Source: Alphaproteobacteria bacterium (GTDB taxonomy: Bacteria; Pseudomonadota; Alphaproteobacteria; Rhodobacterales; Rhodobacteraceae). Taken from it: DNA of 10,993 nt. The position numbers were made by a program, and so were the translations under genes. Positions within the stretch are counted from its first letter, which is position 1; each line of letters opens with the position of its first letter. Below are positions 1-5,924 of this stretch, in pieces. The notes below the pieces were generated by a model, which ran no database searches, was not told where the DNA came from, and saw nothing but the letters and a program-made list of their open reading frames with translations. The stretch spans positions 1-10,993 of the forward strand of contig JAUHZL010000055.1 of NCBI GenBank assembly GCA_030425945.1. Direction: 5' to 3'.

Positions 1-392
1 TCGACCAGCAGGACGCCATGCGCGGTCTCGACCCGCGTCGCCAGCCGCACCAGCCGCCCCGGCCCGAGGCTGAGCACCCGCACCGTCGTCACCAGCTCGT
101 CGCCCGGCTGGGCATGGCCGTGAAAGGAAAGCGTCTGGCTGCGGTAGAGCGTGCCCGGCCCCGGCATCCGGTTGCCCAGCACCGACGAGATCAGCGCCGC
201 CAGCCACATCGAGGGCGCGACCGCCTCCGGCACCCCGTCGCCGTCGCCATCGGCATGCGGCAAGTGCATCGGGTTCAGGTTCCCGCTGGAATGGGCGAAG
301 ACATAAAGGTCGTCGGCCACGCAGAGCCGCCGCCCGGTCGCCTCCTGCCCGACGCGAAGGGCCTCGAACGGGATGGAACGGAACTCGGTCAT
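1..392 (-). CDS. MaoC-like hot-dog hydratase-domain protein, N-terminal 130 residues (runs off left edge)
   Basis: Read on the minus strand, the protein starts MTEFRSIPFEALRVGQEA and continues open to the window edge. It shows the MaoC/R-specific enoyl-CoA hydratase core: the segment DDLYVFAHSSG (27-37), the hydratase loop SGNLNPMH (36-43), then APSMWLAALISSVLG (59-73) and PGPGTLYRSQTLSF (77-90). This order resembles the N-terminal domain of proteins annotated as bifunctional enoyl-CoA hydratase/phosphate acetyltransferase, but a stand-alone MaoC protein is equally possible because the C-terminal part is outside the window. The hydratase loop normally reads D-x-N-P-x-H with Asp and His catalytic; here Asp is Asn38 (codon at 279-281) while His43 is kept. 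This puts true hydratase activity in doubt. The start is supported by GAGG at 400-403, 7 bases upstream. It lies 107 bp downstream of the GH84 gene on the same strand, with a possible own promoter between. Confidence 0.8.
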   Translation of the reverse strand, partial: MTEFRSIPFEALRVGQEATGRRLCVADDLYVFAHSSGNLNPMHLPHADGDGDGVPEAVAPSMWLAALISSVLGNRMPGPGTLYRSQTLSFHGHAQPGDELVTTVRVLSLGPGRLVRLATRVETAHGVLLV

Positions 393-444
393 GGCGCGGC
401 CTCGGGGAAGATGCGGGTTGCGTTTCGCGCAGGGGTTGCACGGA

Positions 445-472
445 AGCGTAACGATGTGGTGACCGCCCGCAA
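445..472 (-). promoter_or_regulatory. Possible sigma-70-like promoter for the MaoC-domain gene
   Basis: On the minus strand a TTGCGG box (467-472) is followed 16 bp later by TACGCT (445-450), about 50 bp before the start codon at 392. This stretch is the most AT-containing part of the gap between the GH84 stop and the MaoC start. The match is modest and was made by eye; in such a GC-rich genome it could be chance. Confidence 0.25.
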
Positions 473-499
473 GGGGCGCGGCGACAGGGCGCAGCGGTC

Positions 500-1528
500 T
501 CAGGTCAGGCAGGCCGGGTCGAAGACATAACCGCCGTCGAGCCAGTCGAGGATCTCGGCGGCCATCGGCAAGGCGGCATGGGGGGCCACGCGCGCCCGCA
601 GCGCCGCCCGGCCCGCTTCGCCCAGCGCGTCGTGGCCGGTGCGGGTCAGCGCCTCCGCGATCCCGGCGATCAGGGGGGCCAGCACCCCGGCCTCGGCAAA
701 GCCCGGATCGGGCCGCCCGTGCCACGCCGCCGCCGTCCGCGACAGGGCGATCCGGGCGAGATGCGGCTGGTTCATCGGGTTGACCGCCACGCCCGCGACC
801 TGCGCGGGCAGGTCCGGCCCCAGCGCCCCCGGCCCCAGGGGCAGGAACGGCGCGCGGGCCCGGCCGTCGTTCGCCAGCGCGTTGTCCCACAGGACCGGCC
901 TGCGCCCCATCCGCCGGGTCACCCCGGCCAGGTGGTCCGCCGGGTAGCGCTCGGAAATCACCTTCGGCCCGGTCCAGAACAGGTCGACCTCCTCCGGCAG
1001 CCCGGCCGCGAGATCCTCGAGGTAGCGCGGCGGCGGGGCGCCGAAGACCTCGGTCAGGATCGGATCGTCGGAATAGTACCCGGGGCACACGATCGTCCGG
1101 GGCGCGACGCCCCGCGCCAGCACGGCGGCGGCAATCGCCAGGTGGCGGGCGGCCAGGTCGGGCACGCCGCCGGGCGCGTCATCGAAGAGCAGGCCCAGAA
1201 GGTCGGGCTCCAGCGCGGCGATCGCGTCCAGCTTCGCGTCGAGCCGCCCCCGCTCGGCCACCCAGTCGCCCGGGTCGAGTTCGTAGGGCGACAGCCCCAC
1301 CCCGAAGGCGATCCCGGCGGCGCGGGCCGCCCCGCGGAGGGCGTGCAACTCGGCTTGCACCGGGGCGTCCCACGGGCGCCGCCACTCCATCCGCAGCGCC
1401 CGGTCGGACTTCGGCGCGTAGAGGTAGAAGCCGAAGCCCTGCCCGGCGAGCCAGGGCATCAGGCCTGCGCGCGCGGACCAGCCCCAGTCGCGGCCGAAGA
1501 AGCCCTCGATCACCCCCAGTTCCGCCAT
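500..1528 (-). CDS. GH84-family beta-N-acetylglucosaminidase (O-GlcNAcase/hyaluronidase-like), 342 aa, no signal peptide
   Basis: This protein is recognised as the catalytic TIM barrel of glycoside hydrolase family 84 (NAGidase domain). Landmarks in order: GVIEGFFGRDWGWSAR (5-20), FYLYAPKSD (34-42), the catalytic Asp pair in LLFDDAPG (D116, D117), VDLFWTGPKVIS (181-192), LWDNALANDG (213-222) and GVAVNPMNQPHLARIAL (246-262). Family members cleave beta-linked GlcNAc by substrate-assisted catalysis using the adjacent aspartates, which are both present. The frame stays open to 1642, but the upstream 38 residues are arginine- and proline-rich and unlike the family. The start at 1528 is preferred because a perfect AGGAGG lies 5 bases upstream and the fold begins at once. 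No signal peptide or membrane segment is visible, so the enzyme should be cytoplasmic, unlike many secreted bacterial relatives. It is about the size of the catalytic domain alone, without the accessory domains common in secreted forms. Confidence 0.88.
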   Translation of the reverse strand: MAELGVIEGFFGRDWGWSARAGLMPWLAGQGFGFYLYAPKSDRALRMEWRRPWDAPVQAELHALRGAARAAGIAFGVGLSPYELDPGDWVAERGRLDAKLDAIAALEPDLLGLLFDDAPGGVPDLAARHLAIAAAVLARGVAPRTIVCPGYYSDDPILTEVFGAPPPRYLEDLAAGLPEEVDLFWTGPKVISERYPADHLAGVTRRMGRRPVLWDNALANDGRARAPFLPLGPGALGPDLPAQVAGVAVNPMNQPHLARIALSRTAAAWHGRPDPGFAEAGVLAPLIAGIAEALTRTGHDALGEAGRAALRARVAPHAALPMAAEILDWLDGGYVFDPACLT

Positions 1529-1656
1529 CGCGCCCTCCTGCCCTGACAGGCGCACCCTGCCCCGGCACGCGGGCGGGGCCAAGCGCCCCCTTTTCCGCGC
1601 TGCCCTCTGCGGGCAGGGTAAGGCCAAGATCGATTCGCACACCCCCGGACGGCCCC
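1529..1656. promoter_or_regulatory. Divergent intergenic region between GH84 and otnC-like genes with short inverted repeats
   Basis: This 128-bp spacer must hold the promoters of both genes. Two inverted repeats are visible: CCTGACAGG (1542-1550) and CTGCCC-TCTGC-GGGCAG (1600-1616, a 6-bp stem with a 5-base loop). The second is placed where an operator or leader hairpin for the aldolase gene would lie. No convincing -35/-10 pair was found. The aldolase gene has only a weak purine stretch, GGACGG, 4 bases before its ATG. Short GC palindromes are common by chance here, so an operator role is an inference. Confidence 0.35.
1534..1539 (-). promoter_or_regulatory. Ribosome binding site fixing the GH84 start
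   Basis: AGGAGG on the minus strand, 5 bases before the ATG at 1528. It decides against the longer reading from 1642, which has an atypical N-terminus. Confidence 0.7.
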
Positions 1657-2313
1657 ATGACCCCGATTTCCGAAGAAACCCGCCTGCGCGAGCGGATTTG
1701 CCTGCTTGCGGCCTCGCTCCATGCCCGCGGGCTGGCGCATGGCTCGGCCGGCAACGTCTCGGCCCGGCTCGACGACGGGCGGCTGCTGGTCACGCCGACC
1801 GGAAGCTCGCTCGGGTTCCTCGACCCGGCCCGGCTGGCCCTGCTGGCCCCGGACGGCACGCCCCTGTCGGGCGACGCGCCGACCAAGGAGGTGGCGCTTC
1901 ACACGGCCTTCTACGAGGTGCGGCGGGCCCCGACCGGGGCGGTCGTTCACCTGCATTCGCATCACGCGGTGGCGCTGTCGCTCCTGCCGCGCGTCGATCC
2001 CGAGGACATGCTGCCGCCCCTGACCCCCTACCCGATCATGCAGCTCGGGCGCGTGCGCCTCCTGCCCTACCTGCGGCCCGGCGACCCGGCGCTCGGCGAC
2101 GCGATCCGCAGCCTGCCGCCCGAGGCCTCGGCCGCGGTGCTGGCGAACCACGGTCCGGTGGTGGCGGCGGAAACGCTCGACAAGGCGGTGTTCGCGATGG
2201 AGGAGCTGGAGGCCGCCGCGCGGCTGACCATCCTGTGCCGCGACCAGTCCCCGCGCGCCCTGCCCCGCGCGCAGGTCGCGGCGCTGGTGGAGGCTTTCGG
2301 GATCGAGCTGTGA
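1657..2313 (+). CDS. otnC: Class II aldolase/adducin family protein, OtnC-like 3-oxo-tetronate-4-phosphate decarboxylase
   Basis: This is a 218-residue class II aldolase fold with the family zinc site: HLHSHH gives His98 and His100, and ANHG gives His165. Glu79 in APTKEVALH is the expected catalytic acid/base. The opening GLAHGSAGNVSARL (25-38) and VTPTGSSLGFLDP (45-57), plus PPLTPYPIMQLGRV (120-133), match the subfamily named OtnC, which decarboxylates 3-oxo-tetronate 4-phosphate to dihydroxyacetone phosphate in four-carbon sugar-acid catabolism. Substrate assignment within class II aldolases is less certain than the fold; fuculose- or ribulose-phosphate aldolases are the main alternatives. 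No OtnK-type kinase, tetronate dehydrogenase or OtnI isomerase is seen, so the pathway partners must lie elsewhere. It is divergent from GH84 and convergent with the SDR gene 15 bp downstream. The length is normal for the family. The ribosome site is weak. Confidence 0.82.
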   Translation: MTPISEETRLRERICLLAASLHARGLAHGSAGNVSARLDDGRLLVTPTGSSLGFLDPARLALLAPDGTPLSGDAPTKEVALHTAFYEVRRAPTGAVVHLHSHHAVALSLLPRVDPEDMLPPLTPYPIMQLGRVRLLPYLRPGDPALGDAIRSLPPEASAAVLANHGPVVAAETLDKAVFAMEELEAAARLTILCRDQSPRALPRAQVAALVEAFGIEL

Positions 2314-2341
2314 CCGGCCGGTCGCCGGTTACCCGGTGACC
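2312..2341. terminator. Hairpin between convergent genes, candidate bidirectional terminator
   Basis: Two overlapping dyads sit where the otnC-like and SDR genes meet. GACCGGCCGGTC (2312-2323) is a perfect 12-bp palindrome overlapping the aldolase stop codon. GGTCGCCGG (2320-2328) pairs with CCGGTGACC (2333-2341), giving a 9-bp stem with one G-T wobble and a TTAC tetraloop (2329-2332); the SDR stop codon (2329-2331, minus strand) lies in that loop. No T-run follows on either side, so this is not a textbook intrinsic terminator. It may act with Rho or by blocking readthrough antisense transcripts. Confidence 0.45.
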
Positions 2342-3099
2342 ACCACCCCGCCGTCGATCACGAGGCACTGGCCGGTCATCGCGCCGCTGGCCTCGGACGC
2401 GAGGAACAGGCAGGGCGACACCAGATCGAGCGGCGAGAGGTGCCGCTTCAGGCACATCTTGTCCATGTGGGCGTCCAGCGCCTCGGGCGTGGTCCAGAGC
2501 GCCACCTGTTTCTCGGTCAGCACCCAGCCGGGGGCGAGCGCGTTGACCCGGATGTTGTCGGGGCCGAACTCGCGGGCAAGCGCCCGGGTCAGCCCGGTGA
2601 TCCCGGCATTGGCGGCGACATAGGCGGGGTAGCCCGCGTTGCCCATCATGTAGCTCGTCGAGGTCAGGTTGATGACCGCCCCCCGCCCGAGCGTGCGCAT
2701 GCCCGGCAGAACGGCTTGGGCTGCAAAGAAATACGCTTTGAGATTAATGGCTTGCGCCCAGTCCCAGAAGGCCTCGGTCACGTCGAGGGTGTCGTGGCGC
2801 TTGTCGTTGCCCGCGTTGTTGACGAGGCAGGAGATCGGCCCGTGCGCCTCGGCGGCCTGCGCCAGCGTGCGGCCCAGCGCCTCGGTCTCGGTGATGTCGC
2901 AGGGCAGGAAGAGCGGGGCGTTGCCCGTCACCTCGGCCATTTCCGCTGCAAAATCAGTCCCGTCCGAGCGCTGCGCAAAGGCGACGCGGGCCCCCTGCCG
3001 CAGGAACCCCTCGGTCAGCGCCGCCCCGATCCCCGACCCGCCGCCGGTGATGAAGACCGAGGCGGAGGCAAGATCGGGAAAGGTCGCGGCGGGCAGCAT
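2329..3099 (-). CDS. SDR-family NAD(P)-dependent oxidoreductase with Asn replacing the catalytic Lys
   Basis: This is a 256-residue classical short-chain dehydrogenase. The nucleotide-binding TGGGSGIG is at 18-25, NNAG at 94-97, the structural/catalytic Asn119 in AINLKA, Ser147 in NLTSTSY and Tyr160 in YPAYVAANAG. The C-terminal part contains the usual VNALAPGWV (185-193) and a terminal VIDGG (247-251). The expected Lys four residues after Tyr160 is Asn164 (AAT at 2608-2610), so the Ser-Tyr-Lys part of the tetrad is incomplete. The general look is of sugar or polyol dehydrogenases of this class, but the substrate cannot be read from the sequence. The start is supported by AAGGA at 3107-3111, 7 bases upstream. 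It converges on the otnC-like gene and diverges from the flavoprotein gene, from which it is separated by 11-bp direct repeats that begin 18 bp upstream of its start codon. Confidence 0.87.
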   Translation of the reverse strand: MLPAATFPDLASASVFITGGGSGIGAALTEGFLRQGARVAFAQRSDGTDFAAEMAEVTGNAPLFLPCDITETEALGRTLAQAAEAHGPISCLVNNAGNDKRHDTLDVTEAFWDWAQAINLKAYFFAAQAVLPGMRTLGRGAVINLTSTSYMMGNAGYPAYVAANAGITGLTRALAREFGPDNIRVNALAPGWVLTEKQVALWTTPEALDAHMDKMCLKRHLSPLDLVSPCLFLASEASGAMTGQCLVIDGGVVVTG

Positions 3100-3117
3100 G
3101 GCAGGGTCCTTCGGGGC

Positions 3118-3183
3118 GTCGGTGCAACGTCGGTATGACGTCGGTATCGTGTCGGTGTCACATCGGTGTCACGTCCGTCCGGA
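3118..3183. repeat. Six tandem 11-bp repeats in the SDR/flavoprotein divergent spacer, candidate operator array
   Basis: Consecutive units starting at 3118, 3129, 3140, 3151, 3162 and 3173 read gtcggtgcaac, gtcggtatgac, gtcggtatcgt, gtcggtgtcac, atcggtgtcac and gtccgtccgga. The core GTCGGT is exact in the first four, one base off in the fifth and decayed in the sixth. A period of 11 bp is about one helical turn, which would put each core on the same DNA face. Two TGTCAC words (3156-3161, 3167-3172) repeat with the same period, reminiscent of the direct-repeat sites of OmpR/PhoB-type regulators, but without their AT-rich spacers. A poor promoter for the SDR (GTGACA, 18 bp, GATACC on the minus strand, 3143-3172) can be read inside the array. 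Confidence 0.65.
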
Positions 3184-3255
3184 GTGCCGCAACCCGGCGC
3201 GCGGATCAACGACAAACGGGGGTCGGGGTGCGCCGCCGCTCCCTGCCCCTGCCGC

Positions 3256-3316
3256 GTCGGTTTCCGGCAAGCCCGGGGCGGACGTGCGGGCGACCGTGCG
3301 CGGACCGGCAACCGAC
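3256..3316 (+). promoter_or_regulatory. Inverted repeat in the leader of the flavoprotein gene, ending next to its ribosome site
   Basis: GTCGGTTTCCGG (3256-3267) can pair with CCGGCAACCGAC (3305-3316) over 12 positions with one mismatch, enclosing 37 bases. The right arm ends 1 base before AGAGGA (3318-3323), the probable ribosome binding site of the gene at 3335, so folding could influence translation. Both arms carry the same GTCGGT/ACCGAC word as the 11-bp repeats upstream, so they could alternatively be a further pair of protein binding sites. Confidence 0.35.
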
Positions 3317-3334
3317 CAGAGGACCCTCTCCCCC

Positions 3335-5743
3335 ATGCGCACCCATGCTTCGGCCGTCGTGATCGGGGGCGGCGTGATCGGCTGCTCGATCCTCTACCAC
3401 CTCGCCAAGCTGGGCTGGACGGACGCGGTGCTGCTGGAGCGCAGCGAACTGACCAGCGGCAGCACCTGGCACGCGGCGGCCAACATCCACGGGCTGCACG
3501 ACAGCACCAACATCAGCCGCCTGCAGCACTACACGATGACGCTCTACAAGGACCTCGAGGCCGAGACCGGCCAGTCCTGCGGCGTGTTCCAGCCCGGCTC
3601 GCTCTACCTCGCGCAGACCGAGGCCCGCGAGCACCAGTTGCGCATCCAGGCCGCCAAGGCGCGGCGCTACGGGATGAACTTCCACGAGGTCAGCCGCACC
3701 GAGGCCGAGCGGCTGCACCCGCTCGTGGACTTCGACGGCATCCGCTGCATCATGTTCGAGCCGGATGGCGGCAACGTCGATCCCTCGGGCGTGACCAATG
3801 CCTATGCCGTGGGGGCGCGCCAGCGCGGGGCCGAGATCCACCGCTTCACCCCCGTCACCGCGACCGAGGCGCAGCCGGACGGCACCTGGATCGTGCGCAC
3901 CGACAAGGGCGACATCCGCACCCCCTGGGTGATCAACGCCGCCGGGCTCTGGGCGCGCGAGGTGGCGGCGATGGCGGGTGTCCATCTGCCGCTGCAACCG
4001 ACCGAGCACCAGTATTTCGTGACCGAGACGATCCCCGAGATCGCCGCGCTGGACCGCCGCCTGCCCTCGGTCGCGGACCGCGACGGCGAGTACTACCTGC
4101 GGCAGGAGGGCAAGGGCCTGCTGGTCGGCGCCTACGAGAAGGACGTGCGCTTCTGGGCCGAGGAGGGCACGCCGCCCGGCTTCGGGCACGAGCTCTTCCC
4201 CGACGACCTGGAGCGGATCGAGGAGAACATGCTGCGCGCCATCGACCGGGTGCCGGTGGTCGGCAGCGCCGGGATCAAGCGGGTGATCAACGGCCCGATG
4301 ATCTGGTCGCCGGACGCGGCGCTGCTGTTCGGGCCGGTCCCGGAACTGCGCGGCTATTTCTGTGCCTGCGGGATGATCCCGGGCTTTTCGCAATCGGGCG
4401 GGGTCGGCAAGCTCGCCGCCGAGTGGATGGTCGAGGGCGAACCGAGCCTCGACATGTTCGGCTGGGACATGGCGCGCTTCGGGGATTGGGCGGGGCGCGC
4501 CTTTACAAAGGCGCGGGTCGCGGACCAGTACGCGCACCGCTTCAAGATCCATTTCCCCGGCGAGGAACGCAGCGCGGGCCGCCCGGCGCGGACCCGGCCC
4601 GCCTATGACCTGCAGGCCGGGATGGGCGCGGTCTTCGGGCTGAACACCGGCTGGGAGCATCCGCTCTATTTCGACGCCACGACCCCAGACAGCGCGGGCT
4701 TCACCCGCCAGCCGTGGTGGGAGAGCGTCGGGCGCGAGGCGCGGATGCTGCGGGACGCGGTGGGCGTCATCGACATCTCGAACTTCGCCAAGACCCGCGT
4801 CACCGGGCCGGGGGCCGAGGACTGGCTGAACGCGGTCTTCGCCAACCGCATGCCGCGCGCGGTCGGGCGGTCCTGCCTGACGCCGCTGATCGGACGGCGC
4901 GGCGGGGTGGCGGGCGACTTCACCTTGACCCGGCTGGACGAGGAGGAATTCTGGGTGCTGGGCTCGGGCATGGCCGAGCGGTTCCACCAGCGCTTCTTCC
5001 GGGCCGTGCCGCTGCCCGGGGGCACGCGCTACGAGAGCCTGACGCCGACGGTCTGCGGGTTCAACCTGGCCGGGCCGCAGGCGCGGGCGGTGCTGGGGCG
5101 GCTGACCAACGCGGACCTGTCGAATGCGGCCTTCCCGTTCTTCCGCTCGGCCCGGATCACCGTGGCGGGGGTCGAGGTCGTGGCGCTCCGCGTCAGCTTC
5201 ACCGGCGACCTCGGCTGGGAGTTGCACTGTGCGGCGGAGGACCAGGTCACGCTCTACACCGCGCTTCTGGACGCCGCGCGGGACGCGGGCGGCGGGCCGG
5301 TGGGCAGCCGGGCGCTGATGTCGCTGCGGCTGGAGAAGGGCTACGGGTCCTGGGGGCGGGATTATTCGCCCGAGTACTGGCCGCAGGAGTCGGGGCTGGC
5401 GGGCCTCGTGAAGGCCGACAAGGACTTCCTGAACAAGGCCGCGTGGCAGGCGATTGCCGACCGCCCCGCGCGCGAGACGATGGTGATGCTGGCGATCGAG
5501 ACCGAGGGCGCCGATGCCTCGGGCGGCGAGCCGGTGTTCCTCGCCGACGGCACGCCCGCCGGGCAGGTCTCGTCCGGCGGCTACGGCTACACGGTCGGGC
5601 AATCGCTGGCGCTGGCCTATCTCAAGGCGGGGATGGCGGCGCCCGGGGACACGGTCGAGGTCGCCCTGCTGGGGCGGCCGCACCGGGCGCGCGTGCTGGC
5701 CGAACCGCCCTTCGATCCTGCCGGCGAGCGGTTGCGCGGCTGA
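3335..5743 (+). CDS. FAD-dependent dehydrogenase with C-terminal GcvT domain (dimethylglycine/sarcosine dehydrogenase-like), 802 aa
   Basis: The N-terminal half is a DAO-type FAD domain: GGGVIG (11-16) for the dinucleotide, Glu35 at the end of the second strand, and SGSTWHAAA (41-49) in which His46 corresponds to the His that carries covalent FAD in dimethylglycine and sarcosine dehydrogenases. A central linking domain follows (about 370-430). Aminomethyltransferase-like GcvT and GcvT C-terminal domains occupy about 430-800, with VTGPGAEDWLNAVFANR (489-505), FTGDLGWELH (622-631), SLRLEKGYGSWGRDY (663-677) and GQVSSGGYGYTVGQSLALAY (743-762). Relatives oxidatively demethylate N-methylglycines and pass the one-carbon unit to tetrahydrofolate bound by the GcvT part. 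The exact substrate is not determinable by eye. The frame is open upstream to 2669, but the family start is MRTHASAVVIGGG at 3335, with AGAGGA 11 bases upstream, a slightly long spacing. It is transcribed alone, divergent from the SDR. Confidence 0.88.
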   Translation: MRTHASAVVIGGGVIGCSILYHLAKLGWTDAVLLERSELTSGSTWHAAANIHGLHDSTNISRLQHYTMTLYKDLEAETGQSCGVFQPGSLYLAQTEAREHQLRIQAAKARRYGMNFHEVSRTEAERLHPLVDFDGIRCIMFEPDGGNVDPSGVTNAYAVGARQRGAEIHRFTPVTATEAQPDGTWIVRTDKGDIRTPWVINAAGLWAREVAAMAGVHLPLQPTEHQYFVTETIPEIAALDRRLPSVADRDGEYYLRQEGKGLLVGAYEKDVRFWAEEGTPPGFGHELFPDDLERIEENMLRAIDRVPVVGSAGIKRVINGPMIWSPDAALLFGPVPELRGYFCACGMIPGFSQSGGVGKLAAEWMVEGEPSLDMFGWDMARFGDWAGRAFTKARVADQYAHRFKIHFPGEERSAGRPARTRPAYDLQAGMGAVFGLNTGWEHPLYFDATTPDSAGFTRQPWWESVGREARMLRDAVGVIDISNFAKTRVTGPGAEDWLNAVFANRMPRAVGRSCLTPLIGRRGGVAGDFTLTRLDEEEFWVLGSGMAERFHQRFFRAVPLPGGTRYESLTPTVCGFNLAGPQARAVLGRLTNADLSNAAFPFFRSARITVAGVEVVALRVSFTGDLGWELHCAAEDQVTLYTALLDAARDAGGGPVGSRALMSLRLEKGYGSWGRDYSPEYWPQESGLAGLVKADKDFLNKAAWQAIADRPARETMVMLAIETEGADASGGEPVFLADGTPAGQVSSGGYGYTVGQSLALAYLKAGMAAPGDTVEVALLGRPHRARVLAEPPFDPAGERLRG

Positions 5744-5764
5744 GGGCTGCGCTGACTGCGGATT

Positions 5765-5796
5765 GGGCGACTGCCCGAAAATCGGGCAAGTCGCCC
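5765..5796 (+). terminator. Strong hairpin after the flavoprotein gene, candidate terminator
   Basis: GGGCGACTGCCCGA (5765-5778) pairs with TCGGGC (5782-5787) and AGTCGCCC (5789-5796) around an AAA loop, with one bulged A at 5788. That is a 14-bp stem starting 22 bases after the stop codon at 5743. No T-run follows, so Rho-independent termination is unproven. The position and strength still make it the natural end of the flavoprotein transcript. Confidence 0.55.
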
Positions 5797-5827
5797 GGCA
5801 CCCTGCCCGGTCCCGGCGCAGGCCCGC

Positions 5828-5847
5828 CGGGTCCCCTGCCGGACCCG
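5828..5847 (+). repeat. Second hairpin in the 5744-5924 spacer
   Basis: CGGGTCC (5828-5834) pairs perfectly with GGACCCG (5841-5847) around a CCTGCC loop. It lies about 78 bases before the start of the transglutaminase-DUF2126 gene and could belong to its promoter or leader. A very weak TTGCGT/CAATCT pair 16 bp apart follows (5856-5883). The rest of the 181-bp spacer shows nothing recognisable. Confidence 0.3.
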
Positions 5848-5924
5848 ATCCGCCCTTGCGTGCAGGGCCCGGGCGGGCAATCTGTCCTCACCCGCCCGGT
5901 TCCGCCCGAAAGGCCCCCTGACAG

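Noticed and set aside
18..530. Plus-strand 170-codon frame at the left edge
   Set aside because: Antisense to the MaoC-domain gene and rich in Arg/His/Pro with no domain; the minus-strand reading is clearly the protein.
1529..1642. 38-residue N-terminal extension of the GH84 protein
   Set aside because: Arg/Pro-rich, with no signal-peptide character, while a perfect ribosome site precedes the internal Met at 1528.
3118..3183. CRISPR array reading of the direct repeats
   Set aside because: The units are only 11 bp with no unique spacers, and no cas-like gene is present.
2669..3334. 222-residue N-terminal extension of the flavoprotein reading frame
   Set aside because: It overlaps the SDR gene on the other strand, crosses the 11-bp repeats, and has no similarity to the family, whose members start at MRTHASAVVIGGG.
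3206..5683. 825-codon minus-strand frame opposite the flavoprotein gene
   Set aside because: Same antisense composition effect; no recognisable domain, and the plus-strand protein is conserved along its full length.
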